Positions 18,045-26,361 are shown, counted from the stretch's first letter. The stretch: 37,845 nucleotides of DNA from Sporomusa silvacetica DSM 10669 (GCF_002257705.1 NZ_LSLK01000050.1:1-37845); one strand, 5' to 3'. Notes: generated by a model from the sequence alone, not told the origin. Program-made: numbers and translations.

Positions 18045-18160
18045 TATAATGACACTAGTTGCTACAGAAAAAGGACTATTTTTCAGGGATGCAGAAATAG
18101 TAGAACTTGATAGAATAGCTAGTTTAATTTCTTTGCAGGGACTAAGGGGACGATGCGATA

Positions 18161-19489
18161 GTGATTGTTTCAATTGTAGACTATATGAGGCGGCAAATTA
18201 TAAAACTGGTCTGGCCAGTAATTTTGGAAGGCACTGGGATTATGGCTGTTGGTGTGCTGCTGACAGCTATGGTAGGCCGACTTGGCGCGGTGTCATTGGC
18301 TGCGGTTGGTTTGGCGACAATGCTGCAATTTTCCACAGCAATGGTGTTTGCTGCCGCCGGTACTGGTGCTGCCGCGATTGTAGCCCGGGAAACAGGGGCC
18401 GGTAACTGGCAGGAAGCCAGGAATATTATTGGCCAGGCTATCGGGCTGGGGGCGGTTTTGGGGACAGGGGTAGCTGCTATCGGCTGGTTTGCTGCCGAGT
18501 TTGTGCTAAACTTGACAGCGGCTGAGTCAGAGGTGATCGGACTGGCTAGCGGGCTGGTTAAAATTGCATTTATGTTTACACCGTTGTTCTTAATTATGTC
18601 TATTGGTACTGCCGCCTTGCGGGGTATGGGAAAAACACAGACCGCTTTTTATATCACGCTGGTTAGCAATATCGCAGCAATTGGTATTGCTTATGTACTT
18701 GTTTTTGGACACGGTTTACCGGCTATGGGTCCTTATGGTGCTGCCTGGGGCATGGGCGTATCACAATTGGCAGGCGCCTTAGCGGTCTTGCTGGTTCTTA
18801 ATCGTCAGCAAAAGGTTCAGCTATCCTGGCGGCATGTGCTGGTAATTCGTAGCAAGGTAATTGCACGCATTATGGACATTAGTGTGCCAGCCGCCTTAGA
18901 ACAGCTAGCAATGCAAAGTGGTCGGATGGTGTTTACCTTTATGTTGGCCGGTGTGGGATCAACGCAATTTGCCGCTCACCAAATTGCCACTCAGATTGAG
19001 TCGATGTCGTTTTTGCCAGGTTTTGGCTTTTCAGTGGCGTCCATGACTCTGGTTGGACAGTATTTGGGCAAAGGTATGCCCCACCGGGCCATACAATTTG
19101 CCTGGCTAACAAATAAAATCGCTTGGTTGAGTATGACTGCTGCTGGGGTAGTTATTTTTATCTTTGCTAGGGAACTGACCACGTTGTTTATTGATGATCC
19201 GCAGGTCACCCATTGGGGCACACTGTGTGTGATGATTGCCGTACTGGAGCAACCGACACTTGCCATCTGTTTTGTGTTAGGGGGAGCCCTGAGAGGGGCA
19301 GGGGACACACGGTGGCCTATGTATATTACGACCATGGGAGTGTGGCTGATACGGCTGCCATTAGTGTATTTGTTTATTAGTGTTTGGGGTTATGACATTA
19401 CGGCTGCCTGGTATATTACTGCAGGTGATTTTCTGATTCGAGGTGCCATTTTGTGGTGGCGGTTTGACTCAAGAAAATGGGCTAAATAA
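18161..19489 (+). CDS. MATE-family multidrug/cation efflux transporter
   Basis: Integral membrane antiporter that exports organic cations or drugs using a sodium or proton gradient. The 442-residue protein is hydrophobic throughout with about 12 helices in two related halves. MATE landmarks include the N-terminal LVWPVILEGTGIMAVGVLLTAMVGRLG region, the ALRGMGKTQTAFY loop between halves one and two, and the second-half equivalent GALRGAGDTRWPMY. The start is uncertain: GTG at 18161 has AAGGGG about 11 bases upstream, and an in-frame ATG at 18185 is possible. It is divergent from tex and ends at a terminator shared with the HD-GYP gene. The substrate is unknown. Confidence 0.88.
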   Translation: MIVSIVDYMRRQIIKLVWPVILEGTGIMAVGVLLTAMVGRLGAVSLAAVGLATMLQFSTAMVFAAAGTGAAAIVARETGAGNWQEARNIIGQAIGLGAVLGTGVAAIGWFAAEFVLNLTAAESEVIGLASGLVKIAFMFTPLFLIMSIGTAALRGMGKTQTAFYITLVSNIAAIGIAYVLVFGHGLPAMGPYGAAWGMGVSQLAGALAVLLVLNRQQKVQLSWRHVLVIRSKVIARIMDISVPAALEQLAMQSGRMVFTFMLAGVGSTQFAAHQIATQIESMSFLPGFGFSVASMTLVGQYLGKGMPHRAIQFAWLTNKIAWLSMTAAGVVIFIFARELTTLFIDDPQVTHWGTLCVMIAVLEQPTLAICFVLGGALRGAGDTRWPMYITTMGVWLIRLPLVYLFISVWGYDITAAWYITAGDFLIRGAILWWRFDSRKWAK

Positions 19490-19491
19490 TG

Positions 19492-19521
19492 AACGTCACG
19501 CTATTTTTGCGTGATGTTTTT
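19492..19521 (+). terminator. Terminator after the MATE gene
   Basis: AACGTCACGC (19492-19501) pairs with GCGTGATGTT (19509-19518) with one G-T pair and a 7-base loop, then a T-run. It lies between convergent genes. Confidence 0.8.
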
Positions 19522-19523
19522 AT

Positions 19524-20564
19524 TTACTCGGCAATTACATCAACAATAGTAAGTTGGGGTTTTATGGCCAAATCGATAATTTGGCCCTGACTGTTTGCGC
19601 GGGTGTTCCGCTCGGCAATCTGTATTGTTGGGGTAGGTGCAAAGCGCACTTTGTTTTTTATGACATAAGCTTTTTGATTGGTATTTAATCTGACCAGACA
19701 GCCGACCGGATAAAGAGGCGTAGTATGGAAAAAGGCTCGTAACAGATACATATCAAACAAGACATTGGCATTTGCCAGCATATTTATCATAATAGTGCTG
19801 CGTGACTCACCAGTTTTAGCGGCAGCAGCCATAGTGTTATCAAAGTAATTAGCAATTGTCACTAATCGTGACAATGGATGAATTTCTTTTCCAGCCAAAC
19901 CAGAAGGATAGCCTTGGCCATCATAACGCTCATGATGTTCAGCCGCAATACGGGATATGATGCCCCCAACCTTGTTTTTGATGAGAAGTTGCTGGCCATA
20001 TACAGGGTGTAAGAAGCGCCCTGGGTCGGCTGCCGAACCATCAATAGCAGGCATAATCATCTTACCCAGATCGTGAAAAAGCGCTCCCAACGCCAAATCC
20101 ATAATGACTGGGCGCGGCAGCTTAATATAAAGACCGGTGGCTATTGACATAAGGCAGACATTAATGGCGTGGTCGATTTCAGTTTCATTAGGCTGGCGTA
20201 CTTGCACATTGACAATTTGTCCCAGATTTTGTTCAGTCTCGTTAATAACCTTTCCAACCGTTTGTCGAATTTGTTTCAAATACATGGTTCGCAGGCCGGA
20301 ATCCAATATATCCTGAGTTTTTTTATAAAATAGCGATCGGAAGCACAAAGTAAGTTCCTCGCGGACTTCCGGGGCAATTACATTGGGCTTTTTTAGCTCA
20401 GCTGCATAAGGATCATAAATAGGAATATTGGTTACTCCCAACTGCGTAAGCCGAGCAATATAGTATTCAGTAAGGGCAATGCCCTTTTCTAGAAGCAGAG
20501 TGCCATTATCATCAATTATATCGCGTGCCAGTACCATACCGGCTTTTATCTCATTAATAAGCAT
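19524..20564 (-). CDS. HD-GYP domain protein (probable c-di-GMP phosphodiesterase)
   Basis: HD-GYP enzymes hydrolyse c-di-GMP. The protein has 346 residues from the ATG at 20562-20564 (AAGGAGG 8 bases upstream). An N-terminal segment of about 120 residues begins LINEIKAGMVLARDI, a form common in Firmicutes HD-GYP proteins. The HD-GYP core has H132, the HD pair H164-D165 in FHDLGKM, H210-H211-E, and the defining DGQGYP at 215-220. After the core the last 60 residues form a beta-rich tail. No membrane segment or receiver domain is seen. It is divergent from a large diguanylate cyclase, 187 bases apart, so the two may act on the same c-di-GMP pool with opposite effects. Confidence 0.88.
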   Translation of the reverse strand: MLINEIKAGMVLARDIIDDNGTLLLEKGIALTEYYIARLTQLGVTNIPIYDPYAAELKKPNVIAPEVREELTLCFRSLFYKKTQDILDSGLRTMYLKQIRQTVGKVINETEQNLGQIVNVQVRQPNETEIDHAINVCLMSIATGLYIKLPRPVIMDLALGALFHDLGKMIMPAIDGSAADPGRFLHPVYGQQLLIKNKVGGIISRIAAEHHERYDGQGYPSGLAGKEIHPLSRLVTIANYFDNTMAAAAKTGESRSTIMINMLANANVLFDMYLLRAFFHTTPLYPVGCLVRLNTNQKAYVIKNKVRFAPTPTIQIAERNTRANSQGQIIDLAIKPQLTIVDVIAE

Positions 20565-20662
20565 AAGGTAGCCCTCCTTATTATGGTTACCATTATTATA
20601 CATAAAAAAAATTAGAAAAGAAATATGTATTTCGCTTAGTTATCTAGGACTTTAGTCTGATA

Positions 20663-20691
20663 TTGACATAAGGAACACTGTTGCTTATTGC
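20663..20691 (+). promoter_or_regulatory. Candidate promoter of the MASE3-GGDEF gene
   Basis: TTGACA (20663-20668), 17-base spacer, TATTGC (20686-20691). The -35 is perfect and the -10 is poor. It is in the divergent gap between the HD-GYP and GGDEF genes. Confidence 0.4.
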
Positions 20692-20751
20692 GGCATATTA
20701 TGTTAGTAACATGGTTGGTAATAGTTACCTTGTTGGAAGGGCGGGATAAAA

Positions 20752-23142
20752 GTGTCGCCGTTAATTAATTCTATTAAAGCTAATCTACAATTAGTAGCCC
20801 TTACGTCAGTACTGATCGGTATCTTAGGAATATTCTCCTGGTTGCCTAAGGTTTTCTATATTGTTTATGATAATGAGTTCTATCTTATCATCCATTCAGT
20901 TAGCGAAATAATTTGTTTGGCAATCGGGATAAGTGTATTTGTTGTTGTGTGGTATGGTTGGCCACAAACTAAAAACAGTCGTGATCTGATAATTGCTATG
21001 ATTTTCTTGGCTGTAGGATTGCTGGACCTTGCTCATTTACTGTCTTATAAAGGAATGCCTGATTTTATCACCTTAAATAGCGAAAATAAAGCCTCGTTGT
21101 TTTGGATTATCAGCAGGATGCTGGCTAGCGCGGGGTTGTTGGCTGCCGTCTATATTCCACGCCGCAGTAAAAACCCTGTATTTCACCGGTTGTACCTTCT
21201 GACGGTGACAATTACCATGACCACAGCCTGCATAGCGTTGGTAGTACTGTTTGAACATTCCCTGATTCCCATGTTTATACCGAAGCAGGGGCAAACCTTG
21301 GCGAAGCTTGCATTTGAATATACGACCATGCTGCTAAATATCCTGGCTATTTATATGTATGGCCACCGTAACCCGTCACAGCAAGCCGTATTTTTGCTGC
21401 GGGTCAGTCTGGTATGCAGCTTGGCTTCCGGGCTGGCGTTTACCTTATATGATAATGTTTATGATAGTTTCAACTTGATTGGACATATGTACAAAATCAT
21501 GAGCTACTATTGTGTGCTGCGATCTTTGCTGCAAACCTCTATTGTGCGTCCCTATATGCGTATTTCGCGTCTTAACCGGACACTCAGGTCTATGGTCGCC
21601 AAGAATATGACCTTGTATAAAGAAACCAAAGACAGTGAACGCATTCTGCAGCAAGCCTTCATCCAGCTAGGTGCTACATTAGCCAGCAAGCATGACTTGG
21701 AGGGGATGCTCCAGCAGGTTGTATCTGCTACTGGGACGGTGTTTCAATGCGACCATGTCTATTTAGCCCTAGCGGAAAATAAAACGCTAAAAATAATGGC
21801 TTATATTAGCAGCTTTAAACCACCAGATATAATCAACCCTGAAAAAAGCTTTATGGGCAAAGTATTTACCGAGAAAAAACCGCTTGTCGTTAATTATATT
21901 AGTCATTATCCGGAATGGATTATCGAGGCTGTCAGCCTAGCTGGGCTAAAGTCTATGGTGGGTGCACCAATTAGGCACAATGGCAATGTTATTGGTGTAC
22001 TGGAGATTTTTTCCCGTAAAGAAAGGGATTTTTCTCAGCATGATGCCCAATTTTTGAGTGTTTTTTCCCATCATGCCGGAGAAGCCATTAAGAATGCCAG
22101 AGCGTATGCAAGCACGGTGGAAAGTTTTGCGGAACTTAGCCTACTTTATGATATTGTCAAAGAGTTGGCTATTCAGAAATCCCCGGCCGCTATTTTGACC
22201 CGAGTAACCGACAAACTCTATAATTTGTTTGCTGCCAATGTGGCCGTGGCTTTTATCATGCACTATCGGGATGATGGCATTCATACCGAGCCGGTGTTTG
22301 CCACTGGTTTTGAACAACGAGAAATTGATCATTTGCAGCATGTATTTTCTGACGGGAAAATGACCTGGCCTTGGAGTGGGCTTAGCAGTATGGATGATGG
22401 TACCGCCTATGAGGAGACGCAACGGGGACTTATTACTATGTCGGTACTTTTGTCGCGGCGCCTTAATATCCTGCCGCTTCTAGCAAGTGGTAAGCTGCAG
22501 GGCTTAATTGTGCTGGGTTGGAATGATCCTATGCAAGAAATTCCACCAAGTAAAGATCTTGTGCTCAGCACCATTGCCAGTCAAACTGCCATTGGGCTTG
22601 AGCGGGCTTATCTATATGATCACTTCCAAGCCATGGCGCTGACTGATCCCTTGACCCGCCTGGCCAATCGCCGCCAGTTTGAGGTGGTGCTAGAGCGTGA
22701 GATTAGCCGTACCCTAAGTTATCACCGGCCATTAAGCCTGATTATGTTGGATATCGATTTTTTCAAGAAGGTCAATGACACGTGGGGACATTTGGCCGGC
22801 GACGTTATTCTGCAACGAATGGGAACTGTAATTAAAGAAGGCTTTCGCCCAACCGATATGCTTGCACGGTATGGCGGCGAGGAATTTGCGGTGGTCTTGC
22901 CGGAAACTTGTCTAGAGGAGGCAACGCAGTTGGCGGAGAACTTCCGCATGGGTATTGAAAGTGCCAACTTTGAGGCTGCTGACACAATAATTAATATTAC
23001 CATCAGTTTGGGGGTAGCCACTTTTGAAAGTTGCAGCAACTGGACCGAGCCAAAGACAGAGTTGATTGATGCTGCCGATCAGGCGCTTTATCGCGCGAAA
23101 CAGCAGGGACGTAATCGCGTGGAGTGCCATAAGCCAAATTAA
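20752..23142 (+). CDS. MASE3-GAF-GAF-GGDEF diguanylate cyclase
   Basis: Large membrane-bound sensor cyclase, 796 residues. Residues about 15-270 form a MASE3-type membrane sensor: several hydrophobic helices with the conserved DLAHLLSYKGMPDF and IIHSVSEIICLAIGISVFVVVW stretches. A GAF domain follows at about 310-455 (VGAPIRHNGNVIGVLEIFSR), then a second, weaker GAF-like domain at about 465-620. The GGDEF domain begins LTDPLTRLANRRQFE; the active site is GGEEF (708-712) and an RxxD inhibitory site (RPTD, 699-702) is in place. The start is GTG at 20752 with GGAAGG upstream at somewhat long spacing. GAF ligands are not identifiable. Divergent pairing with the HD-GYP gene suggests a local c-di-GMP switch. 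Confidence 0.9.
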   Translation: MSPLINSIKANLQLVALTSVLIGILGIFSWLPKVFYIVYDNEFYLIIHSVSEIICLAIGISVFVVVWYGWPQTKNSRDLIIAMIFLAVGLLDLAHLLSYKGMPDFITLNSENKASLFWIISRMLASAGLLAAVYIPRRSKNPVFHRLYLLTVTITMTTACIALVVLFEHSLIPMFIPKQGQTLAKLAFEYTTMLLNILAIYMYGHRNPSQQAVFLLRVSLVCSLASGLAFTLYDNVYDSFNLIGHMYKIMSYYCVLRSLLQTSIVRPYMRISRLNRTLRSMVAKNMTLYKETKDSERILQQAFIQLGATLASKHDLEGMLQQVVSATGTVFQCDHVYLALAENKTLKIMAYISSFKPPDIINPEKSFMGKVFTEKKPLVVNYISHYPEWIIEAVSLAGLKSMVGAPIRHNGNVIGVLEIFSRKERDFSQHDAQFLSVFSHHAGEAIKNARAYASTVESFAELSLLYDIVKELAIQKSPAAILTRVTDKLYNLFAANVAVAFIMHYRDDGIHTEPVFATGFEQREIDHLQHVFSDGKMTWPWSGLSSMDDGTAYEETQRGLITMSVLLSRRLNILPLLASGKLQGLIVLGWNDPMQEIPPSKDLVLSTIASQTAIGLERAYLYDHFQAMALTDPLTRLANRRQFEVVLEREISRTLSYHRPLSLIMLDIDFFKKVNDTWGHLAGDVILQRMGTVIKEGFRPTDMLARYGGEEFAVVLPETCLEEATQLAENFRMGIESANFEAADTIINITISLGVATFESCSNWTEPKTELIDAADQALYRAKQQGRNRVECHKPN

Positions 23143-23200
23143 TAAAATATCCAGAACTGGAATAATAACTGGAATTTGTGCACATTCTATGAGTGATAAA

Positions 23201-23325
23201 GTTAGCCTTAGCTTCGGTGAGGGGTTAACCCCAGCTAGAGTTTAGTCGAACTTATCCCGGGACTTAGTTGCTCACCTGTGCCCTTTAGGGTATAACTCCC
23301 GGTGGGAGTGGTAGAGCAACTTGGT
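23201..23325 (+). ncRNA. Candidate structured RNA / leader upstream of coat genes
   Basis: Three nested or successive stems precede the coat gene. TAGCT (23209-23213) pairs with AGCTA (23233-23237) around GGGG-TTAA-CCCC (23221-23232). AGTTGCTC (23266-23273) pairs with GAGCAACT (23314-23321), enclosing a short CCC-TTTA-GGG hairpin (23281-23290) and ACTCCC-GGT-GGGAGT (23295-23309). The shape is that of a three-way junction. I do not recognise the family; it has no T-run and no coding look. It could be a cis leader or a free small RNA. Confidence 0.4.
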
Positions 23326-23355
23326 TATCAGATCAACCGCAAAGGGGGGATATGT

Positions 23356-23553
23356 GTGCTATCATCCAAAGAACTGATGCATCTTGAGGACTTTCTGAGT
23401 TTGGAACAAAACTGTACTAAAACAATGAATTATTTTGCTAGCACTGTACAGGATACTCAGTCTAAACAGCTTTTCCAACAAGCTTCTCAAAAGAGTCAGC
23501 AGCATTTGCAAACTATGAGCAAACATTTAAACGCAGGCCAAAATTTACAATAA
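23356..23553 (+). CDS. Small coat-F-like helical protein
   Basis: A 65-residue helical, Gln/Ser-rich protein beginning MLSSKELMHLEDFLSLEQNC. Its pattern (a helix with LEDFLSLEQN followed by a second helix TQSKQLFQQASQKSQQHLQ) resembles half of the CotF/ferritin-like coat fold seen in its neighbour. The start is GTG at 23356, 5 bases after AAAGGGGGGA; the open frame runs back to 23302 but across the structured region and without a ribosome binding site. It ends 13 bases before the next gene, so the two form an operon. A role in the spore coat is inferred from the neighbour. Confidence 0.7.
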   Translation: MLSSKELMHLEDFLSLEQNCTKTMNYFASTVQDTQSKQLFQQASQKSQQHLQTMSKHLNAGQNLQ

Positions 23554-23566
23554 TTGAGGTGATAAC

Positions 23567-23875
23567 ATGGCACAAATGGGTCAGCAACAAACCACGCAAA
23601 GCGGTATGAGTGGTCAAGGTGTTAGTCTTTCTGAACGTGAGCTATTGCAGATTGCTCTTAATGAAGCAAAACTTACAGCCGCTGCTGTTAATACATTTGC
23701 CCTAGAGTCCTCTAGTGATACTCTCCGCCGGGACTATTTGACCATTCTTGGTGATGTTCATAATCAAGAAAAACAAATTTATGACTTAATGCAGCAAAAA
23801 GGCTATTACAACGTTAAAAATGCCAGTCCGCAGGACATTGCGCAGGTTCAGTCCAAATTTAGCCAAGGGCAGTAG
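23567..23875 (+). CDS. Spore coat protein, CotF family
   Basis: A 102-residue coat-F domain protein expected to be made in the mother cell and assembled into the spore coat. After a Gln-rich start (MAQMGQQQTTQ) it has the family pattern LSERELLQIALNEAKLTAAAVNTFALESSSDTLRRDYLTILGDVHNQEKQIYDLMQQKGYY, two long helices with a conserved HNQEKQIYD-like stretch. AGGTGAT precedes the ATG. A strong terminator follows. Its presence indicates a spore-forming host. No sigma-E/K promoter could be assigned reliably. Confidence 0.85.
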   Translation: MAQMGQQQTTQSGMSGQGVSLSERELLQIALNEAKLTAAAVNTFALESSSDTLRRDYLTILGDVHNQEKQIYDLMQQKGYYNVKNASPQDIAQVQSKFSQGQ

Positions 23876-23915
23876 TATTCTGCAAAATTCAGAGTAAAAG
23901 CAGGGAATATATAAG

Positions 23916-23955
23916 GGTAGAATTTTGCATTTTTATGCAAAATTTTACCTTTTTT
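23916..23955 (+). terminator. Strong terminator of the coat operon
   Basis: GGTAGAATTTTGCAT (23916-23930), loop TTTT, ATGCAAAATTTTACC (23935-23949), a 15-bp stem with one G-T pair, then TTTTTT. Confidence 0.92.
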
Positions 23956-23986
23956 AGTACATAATATTTATTTTTATAAATATTTC

Positions 23987-24015
23987 TTGACGCCTTAATT
24001 ATTAAGATGTAAGAT
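23987..24015 (+). promoter_or_regulatory. Promoter with embedded PerR/Fur-type operator
   Basis: TTGACG (23987-23992), 17-base spacer, TAAGAT (24010-24015). The spacer contains the perfect 13-base palindrome CTTAAT-T-ATTAAG (23994-24006), whose TAATTATTA core matches the centre of the known PerR box. Binding there would block RNA polymerase, so the PerR-like gene just downstream probably represses itself. Confidence 0.6.
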
Positions 24016-24078
24016 AAAAAAAGAACTATTCAATAACTATTTTCCAATGGTAATTTGTAGTAAGGGTAGGGGAAATTC

Positions 24079-24510
24079 GTGGAAATTTGTGTTACATCAT
24101 TGTTACGGGATAAGGGGTTCAAAGTTACACCGCAGCGACTGGCGATTTATAGTGTTTTAGTTGCTACGAAAGCTCATCCCAGTGCGGAAATGATTTACAA
24201 TGAACTTCAGCCAGTATATCCTACAATGAGCTTGGCAACCGTATACAAAACAATCGAGATTTTGAAAACCTTGGAGTTGGTACAGGTACTTAATGTTGGC
24301 GAAGATAGTTTTCGCTATGACGCCAATACAAGCAATCACCCACATATCCGATGTATGAACTGTGGACGGGTGGATGACCTATTCGGAATAGACTCTTCCG
24401 AATTTATTGATCAGGTTTCAGCTACAACTAATTATACTATCCAAGGCCAACAGTTTTACTTTTATGGTGTTTGCCCCAAGTGCCAGGGCGTAGCTGCGGC
24501 AGTAAGTTAA
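24079..24510 (+). CDS. perR: PerR-like peroxide-sensing repressor (Fur family)
   Basis: Metal-dependent repressor of 143 residues. The N-terminal winged helix contains GFKVTPQRLAIYSVL and the recognition helix region SLATVYKTIEIL. The structural zinc site is complete (C92-x-x-C95 and C132-x-x-C135). Aligned by eye to Bacillus PerR, the regulatory metal ligands are all present: H33, D81, H87, H89 and D100; the Asp at the last position is typical of PerR rather than Fur. It is therefore expected to sense hydrogen peroxide through iron-catalysed His oxidation. GTG start at 24079 after AGGGGAAA. Monocistronic, with its own promoter containing a matching palindrome. Confidence 0.82.
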   Translation: MEICVTSLLRDKGFKVTPQRLAIYSVLVATKAHPSAEMIYNELQPVYPTMSLATVYKTIEILKTLELVQVLNVGEDSFRYDANTSNHPHIRCMNCGRVDDLFGIDSSEFIDQVSATTNYTIQGQQFYFYGVCPKCQGVAAAVS

Positions 24511-24534
24511 CCGCCCAATAAAAGAACAGATTTA

Positions 24535-24575
24535 CGAAAAGATTGCCGGATTTAGGCAGTCTTTTCGCTATTTTA
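24535..24575 (+). terminator. Terminator after the PerR-like gene
   Basis: CGAAAAGATTGCC (24535-24547) pairs with GGCAGTCTTTTCG (24555-24567) with one G-T pair and a 7-base loop, followed by CTATTTTA. The next 105 bases hold two further hairpins: GGAAAG-GTTAA-CTTTCC (24583-24599) inside TCCAG/TGGA, and GACTTGGC-ACAA-GCCAAGTC (24639-24658). Confidence 0.7.
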
Positions 24576-24638
24576 TCCAGATGGAAAGGTTAACTTTCCC
24601 TGGATTGAACGACTAAGGCTTCTGCCGGCGTCCTAAAG

Positions 24639-24658
24639 GACTTGGCACAAGCCAAGTC
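24639..24658 (+). promoter_or_regulatory. GACTTGGC hairpin in the deoC leader
   Basis: A perfect 8-bp stem GACTTGGC / GCCAAGTC with loop ACAA, 28 bases before the deoC start and followed by GTATCTTATTTT. A second copy of the same stem lies before the phosphoglucomutase gene (29221-29241). Confidence 0.5.
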
Positions 24659-24686
24659 GTATCTTATTTTAAGGTAGGTTATGAAT

Positions 24687-25352
24687 ATGAATTTGGTAAG
24701 TTATATTGATCATACGTTGCTCAAGCCGGGAGCTACGGTAGAGGACATTATCAAATTATGTGAGGAAGCAGAGCAGTATAAGTTTGCTGCTGTGTGCGTA
24801 AACCCCATCTATGTGGATTTGGCGGCCCATCGTCTGGTCGGTACCGGTGTGAAAACGGCCACTGTTATTGGATTTCCGCTGGGGGCTACCTTCACCGACA
24901 CTAAGGTAGCCGAGGCCAAAGAGGCAGTACTGCGCAAGGCCAATGAATTGGATATGGTCATAAATATCGGTGCAGCCAAGGCGGGGTTATGGGAAGCCGT
25001 AACAGATGACATAAAACAGGTGGTCGAAGTCGCTGACGGTGCTGTAGTTAAGGTCATTATTGAAACAGGTTTGTTAACCGATGACGAGAAACGCCGTGCT
25101 TGTCAGGCTGTGCTGGAAGCAGGGGCTCAATTTGTCAAAACCTCAACAGGGTTTGGCCCAGGCGGTGCCACAGTGGAAGATATTCGCTTGCTCAAACAGG
25201 TTGTTGGTGACAAAATCGGAATTAAGGCCTCAGGTGGTATTCGTACCCTGGAACAGGCCAAGGAACTTATCGCTGCCGGAGCTACCCGCCTGGGAACAAG
25301 TGCCGGTATAGCAATTGCGGGTAGTGTTCCACCAACTAGCAAGGAAGAGTAA
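24687..25352 (+). CDS. deoC: Deoxyribose-phosphate aldolase
   Basis: Class I aldolase that splits 2-deoxyribose-5-phosphate to acetaldehyde and glyceraldehyde-3-phosphate in deoxynucleoside catabolism. 221 residues from the ATG at 24687, typical for DeoC. Catalytic residues are visible: D89 in ELDMVINIGA, the Schiff-base K151 in FVKTSTGFG and the proton-relay K180 in IGIKASGGIR. Start choice: AAGGTAGG at 24671-24678 is 2 bases from the ATG at 24681 but 8 bases from the ATG at 24687, so the latter is preferred. It is not next to other deo genes (deoA, deoB, pdp) in this window. Confidence 0.95.
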   Translation: MNLVSYIDHTLLKPGATVEDIIKLCEEAEQYKFAAVCVNPIYVDLAAHRLVGTGVKTATVIGFPLGATFTDTKVAEAKEAVLRKANELDMVINIGAAKAGLWEAVTDDIKQVVEVADGAVVKVIIETGLLTDDEKRRACQAVLEAGAQFVKTSTGFGPGGATVEDIRLLKQVVGDKIGIKASGGIRTLEQAKELIAAGATRLGTSAGIAIAGSVPPTSKEE

Positions 25353-25406
25353 GTAAAACGAGATTTATATTTACATAAAAAACCTGTAGAAGTAAACTTG
25401 TACGCA

Positions 25407-25415
25407 TGATATAAT
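25407..25415 (+). promoter_or_regulatory. Extended -10 promoter
   Basis: TGATATAAT contains a perfect TATAAT (25410-25415) with the TGn extension. No good -35 is seen, as is usual for extended -10 promoters. It drives the peptidase gene 35 bases downstream. Confidence 0.6.
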
Positions 25416-25449
25416 GTCCTTTACTTGTTCGAAAGGAGGACAGCAAATC

Positions 25450-26331
25450 ATGCGTACTTTTATGCAAATGATTCATGGCGGTGTGCCGGCAGTTGTTGGC
25501 CTGGTTTTAGCTGGTCTGTTTGTCAGTATGGTACCGATTCACCCGCAACTGTGGCTGTACCCTCTGGCACGGCAGGCAGTTGCTCTTAAAATTAATTATC
25601 AGACCAAAAACATGCTGGCCCAGGAAACGCCGCATTTTGTTATTCGCTATACGGATAGCGATGCCGACATGGTAGCCATGGTAGCAGCGGCGGCGGAAGC
25701 GGCTTACGAGCCGGTGACGGCAACGCTCAAGTATGCTCCTAAAGGCAAAGCGCTTATTCTGATCTATCCTGACCGTCAAGCTATGAAAACGGCTTTCGGT
25801 TGGGCCGGAGAATCAAATGCCATGGGTTTTTACTGGGGCGGGGTTATTCAGATTTTGTCACCTAAGGCATGGCTTAAAAATAGTCAGTCGGTTGAGGAGT
25901 TTATTACTACCGGGCCGCTGGCGCACGAATATACCCACCTGGTTCTAGATCATTTGGCCAGAGGCAACTATACCCGCTGGTTTACTGAGGGTTTAGCCCA
26001 ATATGTTGAATATAAGGTTAATAACTATGAATGGGTGACTGCAGATAATCGTCTAGCAGGAAAGTTATATTCTATGAACGAACTTGACGGTGATTTTGAC
26101 GGGTTGTCCAATCAATCGCTGGCTTATCGCCAATCACTGGCAGCAGTTCGCTATATTGCCGAAGTTCACGGAGAGGCGAAACTTAGTCAAGTATTGGGTT
26201 ATCTTAAAGCTGGTGAAAAGGTTAATAAAGCTATTGAAAAATCGCTTGGTATGGATTATGCCACCTATGAAACCATGGTTAATCTTTGGGCTAAAGGTAA
26301 TATGAAAGAATATAGCAAAATCGCTAATTAA
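25450..26331 (+). CDS. Exported gluzincin-type metallopeptidase (peptidase MA-like)
   Basis: A 293-residue protein with an N-terminal hydrophobic segment (about residues 11-31) that acts as a signal or membrane anchor, so the rest should be outside the cytoplasmic membrane. The zinc site H159-E-Y-T-H163 is followed by E180 in WFTEGLAQYVE, the third ligand of the gluzincin/peptidase MA type. Upstream, MGFYWGGVIQIL resembles the family's strand before the active helix. The start is the ATG at 25450 after AAAGGAGGA; an open frame extends to 25414 over the promoter. Substrate unknown. Monocistronic, with its own extended -10 promoter and a terminator. Confidence 0.82.
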   Translation: MRTFMQMIHGGVPAVVGLVLAGLFVSMVPIHPQLWLYPLARQAVALKINYQTKNMLAQETPHFVIRYTDSDADMVAMVAAAAEAAYEPVTATLKYAPKGKALILIYPDRQAMKTAFGWAGESNAMGFYWGGVIQILSPKAWLKNSQSVEEFITTGPLAHEYTHLVLDHLARGNYTRWFTEGLAQYVEYKVNNYEWVTADNRLAGKLYSMNELDGDFDGLSNQSLAYRQSLAAVRYIAEVHGEAKLSQVLGYLKAGEKVNKAIEKSLGMDYATYETMVNLWAKGNMKEYSKIAN

Positions 26332-26361
26332 GGGATGTGCCGTACAGGCATATCTCTTTTT
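26332..26361 (+). terminator. Terminator after the peptidase gene
   Basis: GGGATGTGCC (26332-26341) pairs with GGCATATCTC (26347-26356) with two G-T pairs and a 5-base loop, followed by TTTTT. The stem starts immediately after the stop codon. Confidence 0.8.

Noticed and set aside
17982..18173. Upstream extension of tex
   Set aside because: The extension crosses the TTGTGC-N17-TATAAT promoter and has no family similarity.
23266..23325. tRNA-like GGTAGAGCAACT stretch
   Set aside because: The D-arm-like bases are present but no acceptor stem, anticodon arm or TTC loop can be built; the pairing fits a three-way junction instead.
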